Source: Bog-473 sp963728845
GTDB taxonomy: Bacteria; Actinomycetota; Acidimicrobiia; Acidimicrobiales; RAAP-2
Length of the DNA: 64,000 nt
Direction of reading: 5' to 3'
NCBI GenBank assembly: GCA_963728845.1
Contig: CAVSLS010000021.1
Location: 434,001-498,000 of the forward strand
Shown: positions 52,933 to 62,326 of the stretch, in pieces
Numbering within the stretch: position 1 is the first letter of the stretch
How the letters are laid out: the number at the start of each line of letters is the position of its first letter
The notes under the pieces: generated by a model
What the model was told of the DNA's origin: nothing
Databases searched by the model: none
The model's input: only the letters and a program-made list of their open reading frames with translations
Position numbers and translations under genes: made by a program

Positions 52933-54275
52933 TCGACGCCGCCTGGGAGGAGCGGATCCTCCCCGCTCTCAGCGAGTACACCCGCATCCCGTGCCTCTCC
53001 CCCGCCTTCGATCCCGACTGGGCCGAGCGGGGCTGCATCGCGCAGGCCGCCGAACTCCTCCGGGCCTGGGTGCGGGACCAAGAGCCTGCCCTGCAGGCCG
53101 AGATCGTCGAGCTCCGTGACCGGACCCCGGTCCTCCTGATCGACAACGGCGGCGCGGGCGACCCCATCGTCGTCTACGGCCACATGGACAAGCAGCCGCC
53201 GCTCGGCGAGTGGCGCCGCGGGCTGGGGCCGTACGAGCCCGTGCGCGAGGGCGACCTCCTCTACGGCCGGGGCACGGCCGACGACGGCTACGCGACGTTC
53301 GCCGCCGTCACGGCCCTGTTGGCGGCGGGCGGCGGGAATGGCCGCGTCCTCATCCTCATCGAGGCCAGCGAGGAGAGCGGGAGCCCGGACCTGCTGGCCC
53401 ACCTGGCGAACCTCAAGGAGCGCATCGGCACGCCCCGGCTCGTGATCTGCCTCGATTCGGGAGGGCTCAGCTACGACCGTCTGTGGCTCACGACGTCGTT
53501 GCGCGGGAACCTGGTGGCGACCGTCAAGGTCGACGTGCTCACCGAGGGCATCCACAGCGGCCAGGGCGGTGGCGTCGTCCCGTCCTCGTTTCGGATCCTG
53601 CGCCGCATCCTCTCGAACATCGAGGACGAGGCGACCGGCCGCATCCTCCTGCCCGAGCTCCAGGGGGCCGGCATCCCCGAGGAACAGCGCGCCAACCTCG
53701 AGGTGTTGGCGGCCGAGTACCCCGACAGCGCGGCGCCCGTCGTCGACGGCCTGCATCTCCTCGCGCCCGACCCTGTCGATCGCCTGATCGCCCGCACCTG
53801 GGGAGCGGCCCTGGAGGTCACCGGCGCGGACGGGTTGCCCAAGCCACGCGACGGCGGCAACGTCCTGCGCCCTTCGACGACGCTGAAATTCTCGCTGCGG
53901 CTCCCGCCCGACGTGGACGCGCAGGTCGCGACGGACGCGATCATCTCGGCCATCCGCACGGACGAAGGGGCGCACATCACGATCGACATGGAAGCCGCCG
54001 CCCAGGGGTGGGTCGCCCCACCGCTCGCTCCCGGCGTGGCGGCCACCCTGTCGGCGGTCTCGAAGGAGCGCTTCGGGCGTGAGCCGGCGTTCGTGGGCGA
54101 AGGTGGCTCCATCCCCTTCCTGGCCGACCTGCAGAGAGGGTTTCCGGGAACGCAGTTCGTCGCCACCGGGGTGCTCGGCCCCCACTCGAACGCGCACGGG
54201 CCCAACGAATCGCTCCACATACCGATGGCCAAGGCGGTCACCCACGCAGTCGCCGAGCTCCTGAAGGAGGCATGA
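52929..54275 (+). CDS. M20-family metallopeptidase
   Basis: 448 residues from GTG 52929. Zinc ligands: VVYGHMDKQP (His, with catalytic Asp two on), GRGTADDGYA (bridging Asp), IEASEESGSP (Glu-Glu), CLDSGG (Asp), and LGPHSNAHGPNESLHI (last His). Resembles dipeptidases and succinyl-diaminopimelate desuccinylase-type hydrolases. Four-base overlap with the SRPBCC gene, four bases before the SDR start. Confidence 0.92.
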   Translation: MIDAAWEERILPALSEYTRIPCLSPAFDPDWAERGCIAQAAELLRAWVRDQEPALQAEIVELRDRTPVLLIDNGGAGDPIVVYGHMDKQPPLGEWRRGLGPYEPVREGDLLYGRGTADDGYATFAAVTALLAAGGGNGRVLILIEASEESGSPDLLAHLANLKERIGTPRLVICLDSGGLSYDRLWLTTSLRGNLVATVKVDVLTEGIHSGQGGGVVPSSFRILRRILSNIEDEATGRILLPELQGAGIPEEQRANLEVLAAEYPDSAAPVVDGLHLLAPDPVDRLIARTWGAALEVTGADGLPKPRDGGNVLRPSTTLKFSLRLPPDVDAQVATDAIISAIRTDEGAHITIDMEAAAQGWVAPPLAPGVAATLSAVSKERFGREPAFVGEGGSIPFLADLQRGFPGTQFVATGVLGPHSNAHGPNESLHIPMAKAVTHAVAELLKEA

Positions 54276-54278
54276 GTC

Positions 54279-55039
54279 GTGAGCACCCAGCAGAGGCACA
54301 GTCCCCTGGCCGGCAAGGTCGCCCTCGTCACCGGTGGCAGCCGCGGGCTCGGACGGGCAATGGTCCTCGCCTTCGCCGATGCCGGAGCGGACGTCGTCAT
54401 CACCAGTCGAAAGTTCGACGCCTGCAAGGCCGTGGCGGCCGAGGCGGAGGCCATGGGCCGGCGGGCGCTCCCGGTGGCCTGCCACGTGGGGCACTGGGAC
54501 GAGATCGACGGATTGGTCGAGCAGGCGTACGACACCTTCGGTCGCGTGGACGTGCTGGTGAACAACGCCGGGATGTCCCCGCTCTACCCCGACCTCGAGT
54601 CGGTGACCGAAGAGCTGTGGGACAAGGTGCTCGGCGTCAACTTGAAAGGGCCATTCCGGCTCACCGCGCTCGTCGGCACGAGGATGGCGGCCGGCCCCAT
54701 GGTGGATCCATCATCAACGTCTCGAGCTCCGGCGCCATACGCCCCGGCCCGACGATGCTGCCCTATGACGCCGCCAAGGCCGGCCTCAACACGCTGACCG
54801 AGGGCTTCGCGCAGGCGTTCGGGCCGACGGTGCGGGTCAACTGCATCATGGCGGGGCCGTTCCTCACGGACATCTCCAAGGCCTGGGATCCGTCGGTCCG
54901 GGAGCACGGCATGCCGCGCCATGCGCTGAAGCGGGCCGGGCAGCCCGATGAGATCGTCGGCGCCGCGCTCTACTTCGCGACCGACGCTTCGTCGTACACG
55001 ACCGGGGCCATCCTTCGAGTCGACGGCGGGATCCCATGA
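54279..55039 (+). CDS. Short-chain dehydrogenase/reductase, one frame break
   Basis: GTG 54279: KVALVTGGSRGLGRAMVLAFADAGADVVITSRKFDACKA, VLVNNAGMSPLYPDLESVTEELWDKVLGVNLKGPFRLTALVG, break near 54695, then GGSIINVSSSGAIRPGPTMLPYDAAKAGLNTLTEG (catalytic Ser, Tyr, Lys), and DASSYTTGAILRVDGG. Length is 3n+2. The stop overlaps the DsbA-like start (ATGA). Confidence 0.9.
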
Positions 55040-55653
55040 CCGACACCGTCGACTTCTGGTTCGACCCGCTGTGTCCTTGGGCCTGGATCACTTCGCGTTG
55101 GGTGCTCGAGGTCGAGCAGGTGCGCGACGTCCGCGCCAGCTGGCACGTCATGTCGCTCGCCATCCTCAACGCGGGGCGCCAGGAGCTCTCGGAGGAGTAC
55201 AAGAAGCGCATGGAGCGGGCCAAGGGGCCCGTCCGGGTGTGCATCGCGGCCGAGCAGATGAGGGGCCCGGACATCCTCCTCCCCCTCTACACGGCGCTCG
55301 GCACGCGCATGCACGTCGAGCGGCGCGGCCGCGGGGAGGGTGAGGCAGAGGAGGTGATGGCCGAGGCGCTGGCCGAGGTTGGCCTCCCGGGTGCACTGGC
55401 CGACGCCGCCGCCACGAACGACTACGACGACGCGCTGGCGGCGTCGCACCATGCCGGGATGGACCCCGTCGGCACCAACGTGGGCACGCCGGTCATCCAC
55501 GTCAACCAGAGGGCCATCTTCGGACCCGTCGTCACCCCGGCGCCCAAGGGGGAGGCAGCCGGCCGGCTCTGGGATGGCGTGCTGCTGTGCACGGGGACCG
55601 AAGGCTTCTTCGAGCTCAAGCGCACCCGGGACCAGCGTCCGAGCTTCGGCTGA
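55036..55653 (+). CDS. DsbA-family mycothiol-type reductase (Rv2466c-like)
   Basis: 205 residues. DFWFDPLCPWAWITSRWVLEVEQVRDV, HVMSLAILNAGRQELSEEYKKRM, GPVRVCIAAEQMRG, SHHAGMDPVGTNVGTPVIHVN and FFGPVVTPAP (here IFGPVVTPAP) follow M. tuberculosis Rv2466c, a mycothiol-dependent nitroreductase and disulfide reductase. The thioredoxin-fold active site is CPWA rather than CPWC (Cys13, Ala16), so the resolving cysteine is missing. Cis-Pro loop GTPVI intact. Translationally coupled to the SDR. Confidence 0.9.
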   Translation: MTDTVDFWFDPLCPWAWITSRWVLEVEQVRDVRASWHVMSLAILNAGRQELSEEYKKRMERAKGPVRVCIAAEQMRGPDILLPLYTALGTRMHVERRGRGEGEAEEVMAEALAEVGLPGALADAAATNDYDDALAASHHAGMDPVGTNVGTPVIHVNQRAIFGPVVTPAPKGEAAGRLWDGVLLCTGTEGFFELKRTRDQRPSFG

Positions 55654-56830
55654 ATGCCTCATCGCCGTCAGAGCGGGTGCTGGCTCCTCGGTGCGGCACT
55701 CGCCGCGGTCGTGGCGACGCTGCCCGCCGCGGCGTCGGCGTCGACGGTTGCCACGAACGTGCACGTCGACACCCTGGGCGCCTTCTCGGCCGCGCTGCAC
55801 AGACTCGTGGCGATGCCCGGCGGGCCGCCCGGCGCGGCCGCCGTTGTGCAGGTCGGATCGGCCGTTCACGTCATAGTGGCGGGGACCGGCGACATCGCGT
55901 CCTCACTGCCGCCGACAGCGGACGACACCGTCCGCATCGCCAGCGTGTCCAAGGCGTTCAACGGCGCCGTCACCCTGGCCCTGGTGGGCAAGCACAACCT
56001 GTCGCTCACCGACAGCATCGGAACGGTGCTTCCCAGCCTTCCCCACGCGTGGTGCCGCGGTCACGGTCACGCAACTGCTCCAACACACCAGCGGGGTGCC
56101 CGACTACATCAAGGATCCCGCGTTCTTGCAGCAATTTCAGGCGGACCCCCAACAGGAGCTGACGCCGAACCAGCTCCTGGGGTTCGTGGCGAACGACCCC
56201 CTGCTCTTCGCTCCCGGCTCCCGGTACGACTATTCGGACTCGGACAACATCATCCTGGGGCTGATGGACGAGGCCGTGACGGGCGGCACATACGAGGCCG
56301 CGCTGTCCACGTTCGTCACCGGCCCGCTCTCCTTGACGCGGACGGTGCTGCCGGCCAACGCGAATCTGACAACGCCGTACCTGCACGGCTATGACATCGA
56401 CCGCGACAGCGGCTCCCGACGACGTCAGCACGTTCCTCAACCCCGGGCTGGCCTGGGCGTCCGGGGGGATGCTGTCGACCCCACCGCGAGCTCAACACGT
56501 TCATACGCGCGTATGCGTCCGGCACGCTGACCACGCCGGCAGTGCACGCCAGCCAACTCACCTTCGTGCCCGGCGAATCGGGCCCCCCGGGTCCGGGCGT
56601 CAACAGTGCCGGGCTCGGCATCTACCGCTACGCCACCCCCTGCGGCACGGTGTACGGCCACACCGGCAACATCCCGGGCTACACCATCTTCGCGGCGTCC
56701 ACGCTCCGCGGGACCCGCTCACTCGACGTGATCGTGAACACGCAGCTGCAAAACACGCCCGCCCGCCCGCCGTACGTCGCCCTCCGCGCCGCAGGAGGGT
56801 CTCGGTGTCTGCGCGGCACTGCATTCGTGA
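55654..56830 (+). CDS. Exported serine beta-lactamase-like hydrolase, several frame breaks
   Basis: ATG 55654 starts with a signal peptide (MPHRRQSGCWLLGAALAAVVATLPAAASA). Class-C beta-lactamase/D,D-peptidase pattern: IASVSKAFNGAVTLALV (nucleophile Ser in SVSK), DYIKDPAF, PGSRYDYSDSDNIILGLMDE (YSxSD, YxN-like), FLNPGLAWASGGMLST, and GHTGNIPGYTIFAA (HTG in place of KTG). Breaks near 56050, 56405, 56490 and 56800; the last suggests the true stop is TGA 56828-56830. Confidence 0.75.
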
Positions 56831-56840
56831 GCGAGCCGAT

Positions 56841-57303
56841 TCAGTAGTACCCCTGCATCAGCTCGCTGGCCCACGTCGGCTGGTGGACGTCGCCTTCGGG
56901 TGGCTCGAACTCCCGCATGAAGGGCTTGACGTCGAGCACCGGCGAGCCGTCCATGGCATCGAGGCCGCGGACGTGCAGGTCGAGTCCCTCGATGCGCACC
57001 AGTGCGCAAGCGGAGACCCCGAGCCTGTTCGGCCGCATCTTGGCCCGCTGGGCGAACATGCCGACCTCGGGCCAGTCGGGGTTGCCGCGTGGGTGGCGGG
57101 ATCCCGGTCTGGACCTCGGACTCGTCCACCAGGTGGAACTGGAACACAACGACCAGATGCGAGAAGTCGTCAAGGCCGGCGACGGCGTCGGGACCGAAAC
57201 GGGTGGCGTCCAGCCGGACGACCGCCTCCACCGCGCCCCAGTCGTCGTCGGCGGTGTCGGTGCGACCGCCGACCACGACGCCCACGGGCTCCAGCGCGAT
57301 CAC
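56841..57303 (-). CDS. TrmO (YaeB/VirR) tRNA methyltransferase-like protein, one frame break
   Basis: GTG 57303: MIALEPVGVVVGGRTDTADDDWGAVEAVVRLDATRFGPDAVAGLDDFSHLVVVFQFHLVD, break near 57095, then RHPRGNPDWPEVGMFAQRAKMRPNRLGVSACALVRIEGLDLHVRGLDAMDGSPVLDVKPFMREF. RPNRLGVS and DGSPVLDVKPF are the TrmO signature; SAM-dependent N6-methylation of t6A37 in tRNA. Length is 3n+1. Partial C-terminal domain compared with E. coli, as in most Actinomycetota. Confidence 0.85.
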
Positions 57304-57315
57304 GGCGATCGTGGC

Positions 57316-58782
57316 CTACGCGCGAACCAGGTACTCGGCGGGGTGAAAACGCCGGGTCAGCCGGCGGAACTTCCAGGTGTGGTCCGGCCACAGCGTCGTG
57401 TTGCGGCCCCGATGGTCGAGGTACCAGCTGCCACAGCCCCCCTCGACCCAGACCGAGTGCTCGAGACGGTTCTGGAGGCGATCGTTGTAGCGCTGCTGCA
57501 CCGCACGCTTGACCTCGACCGTGCGCACGCCCGGCCGGGCCATGAATGCGAGCGCGCTGGCGATGTAATTGATGTGCGACTCGATCATGTAGATCATGGA
57601 ATTGTGGGCCAGCGTCGCGTTGGGCCCGATCATCAAGAAGAGATTCGGGAATCCCGCCACCGTGGCGCCGGCGTACGCCTCGACGCCGTTCGCCTTCCAG
57701 ACCTCGGAGAGCCGGGCGCCGTCCTTCCCTACGATGTGCTCGGCATACGGGGGCTCGGCGGCCTCGAAGCCGGTTCCCATGATGACCACGTCGACCGGTC
57801 GAGCGATGCCGTCCTGTCCCACCACCTCGTGCGCGGTGAACGAGGCGACAGGTGACGCCACCACCTCGACGTTGGGGCGCGTGAGCGAGGGGTAGTAGTC
57901 GTCGGAGAGGAGGAGCCGCTTGCAGCCCGGCTGGTAGTGCGGTGTCAACTTGGCGCGCAGGCCCTCGTCGGGCACCTGTTTGGCCAGGTGGTCGAGTGCC
58001 CTCTTCCGCACGACCGCCGTGCGTCGCTCGCCACGGCCGACGAAGACGGAGAGCAGCGACTCGAAGATGGCATAGATGCGCAGCCGTGACAGCCGCTGGA
58101 TGGCCGGCACCTTGCGGTAGACGAGCTGGCGCAGGCGGGAGACCGGCCGGTCGCGCCGGGGGACGATGAACGGCGGCGTCCGCTGGTACACGTAGACGTG
58201 CTCGACGACCGGGGCGATCTGGGGCACGAACTGGACCGCGGAGGCCCCGGTGCCGACGACGCAGACCCGCTTGCCCCTGAGGTCGAAGCCGTGCTCCCAC
58301 CGGGCCGAGTGGAAGACTTTCCCCCGGAAGTCCTTCAGGCCCGGGAACTCGGGGATGGACGGCTCGCTCAGGGAGCCGGTCGCCCAGACGAGCACGGGCG
58401 CGGCGTACTCGTCGCCCCCCACGGCACGCACCGTCCAGCGCCCGGTTTGCTCGTCCCAGCGCGCCTCGTCCACCACCCGCCCCAAGCGCAGGTGGCCCCC
58501 GACGTCGAAGCGGTCGACGCAGGCGCGCAGGTAGTCCCAAATCTCGCCCTGCGAGGGGAACGAGCGGGACCAATCCGGGTTGAGGGCGAAGGAATACGAG
58601 TACAGGTTCGACGGGACGTCGCAGCAGCACCCGGGATACGAGTTGTCCCGCCAGGTGCCCCCGAGGTCGTTCCCGCGGTCGAGGACGACGAAGTCGTCGA
58701 TGCCCATCGACCGGAGGCGGCCCGCCATCCCGATGCCGGAGAACCCCGCGCCGACGACGACGACCTGATGCTCCTCGGTCAC
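57316..58782 (-). CDS. Baeyer-Villiger-type flavin monooxygenase
   Basis: 488 residues from GTG 58782, overlapping the dehalogenase stop (GTGA). FAD GxGxxG in VVVVGAGFSGIGMAGRL, the BVMO-type FAD region LGGTWRDNSYPGCCCDVPSNLYSYSF, NADPH GxGxxG in VCVVGTGASAVQFVPQ, and TGFEA near residue 350. The strict BVMO fingerprint FxGxxxHxxxW is present as FRGKVFHSARW. Oxidises ketones to esters or heteroatoms with O2 and NADPH. Confidence 0.93.
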   Translation of the reverse strand: MTEEHQVVVVGAGFSGIGMAGRLRSMGIDDFVVLDRGNDLGGTWRDNSYPGCCCDVPSNLYSYSFALNPDWSRSFPSQGEIWDYLRACVDRFDVGGHLRLGRVVDEARWDEQTGRWTVRAVGGDEYAAPVLVWATGSLSEPSIPEFPGLKDFRGKVFHSARWEHGFDLRGKRVCVVGTGASAVQFVPQIAPVVEHVYVYQRTPPFIVPRRDRPVSRLRQLVYRKVPAIQRLSRLRIYAIFESLLSVFVGRGERRTAVVRKRALDHLAKQVPDEGLRAKLTPHYQPGCKRLLLSDDYYPSLTRPNVEVVASPVASFTAHEVVGQDGIARPVDVVIMGTGFEAAEPPYAEHIVGKDGARLSEVWKANGVEAYAGATVAGFPNLFLMIGPNATLAHNSMIYMIESHINYIASALAFMARPGVRTVEVKRAVQQRYNDRLQNRLEHSVWVEGGCGSWYLDHRGRNTTLWPDHTWKFRRLTRRFHPAEYLVRA

Positions 58783-59692
58783 GACGTCGCGGCGACGAAG
58801 GACACGACGACCTTGGCCAGCTCCTCCCCGCAGTCCTCCTGGAGGAAGTGTCCGCCGCCGGCGATCGTGGTGTGGGGTTGGCCCTGGGCCCCCGCGATCT
58901 TCTCTTTCAAGGTGCGGTCGGCTCCCCGGGTGATGGGGTCGCCGTCGCTGAACGCACACAGGAAGGGCCGATCGAAGGCGGCCAGGCTCACCCAGGCGGC
59001 CACGTTGGCGTCGTGGGCCGGGTCGTCGGGCCGCGAGGGCACCAACATCGGGAACTGTCGTGCCCCGGCCTTGTAGGACTCGTCGGGGAAGCGGCGCGTC
59101 GTACGCTGCCTGCACGTCGGGAGGCATGGGCTTGACGCAGCCGCCCCCGACGATGACACCGGTGGGGAATTCGTCGACCTCTTGCGAGAAGCGCTGCCAG
59201 GCGAAGAAGGCCTCCCCCGGGTCGCTGTCCCCGGTGGGAAGGAACGTGTTGGCCGCCACGACCCGGGCGAAGCGGTCGGGGTGCTCGCCGACCAGGCGCA
59301 GGCCGATGAGCCCACCCCAGTCCTGGCACACCAGCGTGACGTCGCGCAGGTCGAGCTTGTCGAAGAGGAGCTCGCGCATCCATTCCACGTGGCGGGCGAA
59401 CGTGTAGTCGGAGCGCTCGGTTGGCTTGTCCGAGCGCCCGAAGCCGACCAGGTCGGGTGCCACGATCTGCAGGCCCGCCCCGGTCAGGACGGGGATCATC
59501 GTACGGTAGAGGTAGGACCAGGAGGGTTCGCCGTGCATCAAGAGCACGACCGGCGCCGACGGATCCCCCTCGCGCACGTAGTGGACCCGCAGCGTCCCGC
59601 CCTCGGAGTCGGCGATCATCGGCGTACGTGGGGGCGAAGTCGTAGCCGGGCAGGCCGACAAAGCGTTGGTCCGGGGTGCGGAGCGTCTTCAT
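58779..59692 (-). CDS. Alpha/beta hydrolase, haloalkane-dehalogenase-like, two frame breaks
   Basis: ATG 59692: MKTLRTPDQRFVGLPGYDFAPTY, break near 59615, then LRVHYVREGDPSAPVVLLMHGEPSWSYLYRTMIPVL (the HGEPSWSYLYR motif of HLD-I), FARVVAANTFLPTG, VCQDWGGLIGLRL (nucleophile Asp in QDWGG), break near 59095, DPITRGADRTL and GGGHFLQEDCGEELAK (catalytic His). Hydrolytic dehalogenation of alkyl halides is the family activity; the second halide-stabilising Trp is probably the one in DWGG. GTGA overlap with the flavin monooxygenase. Confidence 0.85.
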
Positions 59693-59818
59693 GGGCGGGA
59701 GCCTACGCCGTCGTCCCCCCGGGTCGCCGCTGCCGTGCCGCGTGTGGTGCGAGCCGTCGCCCCGACCCATAACCTGACGCCATCGTCACCCGCACACCCA
59801 GTGGGGAGGGAGCATCGC

Positions 59819-61049
59819 ATGACCACGTCCGACGCCCAGGAGTACGACCCGTTCGCCGCCTTCGACGACGTCATCGCCGGGACCACCCGCGACCCCTATC
59901 CGGACCTCGCGGTCAGGCGCCGCGACACGCCGGTGTGCAAGGGCTTCACCATGTCCCCCGACGCCCTCCCCGAGGGCTTCGACGTCGAGCCGGGATGGAT
60001 CGCCTACCGCTACGACGACTGCTCGCGCATCTTGCGGGACGCCAAGACGTTCACCTCGACCGGCTACGACGTGACCATCGGCATGGTGATGGGCCACATG
60101 ATCCTGGGCATGGACGACCCGGAGCACCGGAGCCACCGCAACCTGGTGGCCCACGCCTTCCGTGAGAAGGCGCTGGCGCGCTGGGAGCCCGAGTTCATCG
60201 GCCCGATCATCGACGAGCTGATCGATCGCTTCGTGGCCGACGGCCGGGCAGACCTGGTCCGCCAGCTCACCTTCGAGTTCCCCGGTACGGGTCATCGCCC
60301 GCCTGCTGGGGCTCCCCGAGGAGGACTTTCCGCAGTTCCAGCGCTGGTCGGTCGAGCTCATCGGGCTGGTGGCCGACATCGACCGCGGACTGGCCGCCTC
60401 CGAGTCGCTCCGCGAGTACTTCGCGCGGGTCGTGGCGGAGCGGCGGGCCCGGCCGGCCGAAGACGTCATCAGCGACCTGGTCACGGCCGAGGTCGACGGC
60501 GAGAAGCTCACCGACGAGGCCATCTACTCCTTCCTCCGGCTCCTCCTGCCGGCCGGGGCGGAGACGACGTACCGCTCATCGGGCAACCTGCTGTATCTGC
60601 TGCTCACCCATCCGGACCAGCTGGAGGCGGTGCGTGCCAATCGCTCGCTGCTGCCCCAGGCCATTGAGGAGGGGTTGCGTTACGAACCGCCACTGCTCAG
60701 TATCAACCGGACCACCACCTGCGAGGTGGAGGTTGGGGGCGTGACCATCGGCGCCGGAGAGAGCATCACGCCGCACATCGGCTCGGCGAACCACGACGAG
60801 ACGCGCTGGGACGACCCCGAAACGTTCGACATCTTCCGCCCTGCCGTCCCCCACATCGCGTTCGCGCACGGTCCCCACATGTGCCTCGGGATGCATCTCG
60901 CCCGGCTGGAGACTCGCGCGCTGCTCAACCGCGTGCTCGATCGCCTGCCGGATCTGGCCCTCGACCCCGGCGACGCGGACCCGCACATCCAAGGAGACGT
61001 GTTCCGCTCGCCCACGGGGCTGCCGGTGACCTTCGGCGCGGTTGCGTGA
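59819..61049 (+). CDS. Cytochrome P450, one frame break
   Basis: ATG 59819 (MTTSDAQEYDPFAAFDDVIAG). First frame to LTFEFP, break near 60285 in a C run, then VRVIARLLGLPEEDFPQFQRWSVELIGLV, I-helix PAGAETTYRS, ExxR EEGLRYEPP, and heme loop FAHGPHMCLGMHLARLETRA with the Cys ligand. Length is 3n+1. CYP of the soluble bacterial type. GTGA overlap with the next gene. Confidence 0.9.
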
Positions 61050-61675
61050 GCTTCCCCAAGGACATCTACACCGAGCCCGAGCCCGATCCGGACACGCTGG
61101 CCAACCTCGGCCCGCTGCGACCCATGGCCGGTACGTGGATCGGCACCGCCGGGAAGGACTCCCACCCGGTCGTCGAGGGAACCAAGGCGGAGCCCTACGT
61201 CGAGCACTACCAGCTGACGCCGATCGACGCTCAGACCAACGGGCCCCAACTCTTCTACGGCATGCACTATCACACCCGCATCACCCGGCCTGGCGAGATC
61301 GAGGCGTTCCACGACCAGACCGGCTACTGGCTGTGGGAGCCGGCCACCGGGAACATCGTGTTCACGCTCGCCATCCCCCGGGGGCAGGTGGCGATGGCCG
61401 GCGGCCGGACGGCGCCCGACGCCTCTTCGTTCGAGGTGGCGGCGCGCCTCGGGGACCCGCACTTCGGCATCGTCACGAGCCCGTTCCTCGACTACGGGTT
61501 CCACACCGTCTCGTTCACCATGACGGTCACCGTCAGCTCCGACGACGAGTGGTCGTACCACCAGGACACGGTCTTGGAGGTACGCGGGACATCGGGACCG
61601 TTCCACCACACCGACCGCAACACGCTCGCCCGAGTCGCGCCCCCGGTGCCCAACCCGATGGCTCAGGCGAGCTGA
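61046..61675 (+). CDS. Nitrobindin-like (FABP/DUF1794) beta-barrel protein
   Basis: 209 residues from GTG 61046, overlapping the P450 stop by four bases. LANLGPLRPMAGTWIGTAGKDSHPVVEGTKAEPYVEHYQLTP matches the nitrobindin/FABP-like start (RPMxGTWxG), GFHTVSFTMTVTVSSDDEWSY toward the end. Nitrobindins bind heme or small hydrophobic ligands; partner to the P450 is plausible. Its 3' end overlaps rpiA by 13 bases (convergent). Confidence 0.82.
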   Translation: MSFPKDIYTEPEPDPDTLANLGPLRPMAGTWIGTAGKDSHPVVEGTKAEPYVEHYQLTPIDAQTNGPQLFYGMHYHTRITRPGEIEAFHDQTGYWLWEPATGNIVFTLAIPRGQVAMAGGRTAPDASSFEVAARLGDPHFGIVTSPFLDYGFHTVSFTMTVTVSSDDEWSYHQDTVLEVRGTSGPFHHTDRNTLARVAPPVPNPMAQAS

Positions 61676-62313
61676 CGCTCCTCCACCTCGGCCTCCCGGC
61701 CGATCAGGACGGTGGTCACCATGGAGGGCGGGAACAGGCCGTGCGAGACGACACCGGGCATGGCGTCGAGCGCCTCGGCGAGCTCCGCGGGGTCGTCGAA
61801 GGTGCCGTGGTAGTCGGCCAGGATGCCGGCGTCAGGGGTTGGGGGCGCGTCACGCAGGGACGCGCCCGGCAGTGCGTGCAGCGTGGCGGCGAGTCCGAAG
61901 GCCAGGAGCTCGAGCGGCACAGGCGGATGGAGTCGCTGGACCGGCTTGTCGGACGAGACGATGACCACGAACCGATCGGCGGCGGCGGCCACGATCCGCT
62001 CGCGGGTGTGGGCACCACCTCCTCCCTTGACCAACCAGCCCACCGGGTCGACCTGGTCGGCTCCGTCGATGGCCAAGTCGAGATGGTCGATGTCGGTGAA
62101 GGGCCGCACGTCGAGCCCCAGAGCGGTGGCGAGCTCCGCCGTCGCCGGCGAAGTCGCGACGCAGGTGATGGCCAGCCGGCGCCGGGCGATTGCCGGCACC
62201 AGCTCGGCGACCGTCGTGCCGGTGCCCAGGCCGACACGCATGCCGTCCTCGACCATGGCGGCGGCGGCGGTCGCCGCGGCACGCTTCTCGACCATCGTGT
62301 CGCGCTTTGTCAC
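61663..62313 (-). CDS. rpiA: Ribose-5-phosphate isomerase A
   Basis: About 216 residues. Non-oxidative pentose phosphate pathway. Motifs: GMRVGLGTGTTVAELVPA (phosphate loop), DLAIDGADQVDP (catalytic Asp/Asp), LVKGGGGAHTRERIVA (Lys, Glu), and VSSDKPVQRL. GTG 62313 is chosen; ATG 62295 (MVEKRAAATAAAAM) is equally good. Lies 13 bases after the acyl-CoA dehydrogenase on the same strand. Confidence 0.95.
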   Translation of the reverse strand: MTKRDTMVEKRAAATAAAAMVEDGMRVGLGTGTTVAELVPAIARRRLAITCVATSPATAELATALGLDVRPFTDIDHLDLAIDGADQVDPVGWLVKGGGGAHTRERIVAAAADRFVVIVSSDKPVQRLHPPVPLELLAFGLAATLHALPGASLRDAPPTPDAGILADYHGTFDDPAELAEALDAMPGVVSHGLFPPSMVTTVLIGREAEVEERQLA

Positions 62314-62326
62314 GTCGAGATCGCGC

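Noticed and set aside
57316..59661. Single 781-codon frame joining hydrolase and flavin monooxygenase
   Set aside because: The apparent fusion comes from a frame break in the hydrolase gene; the correct hydrolase C-terminus ends at 58779 and overlaps the monooxygenase GTG start.
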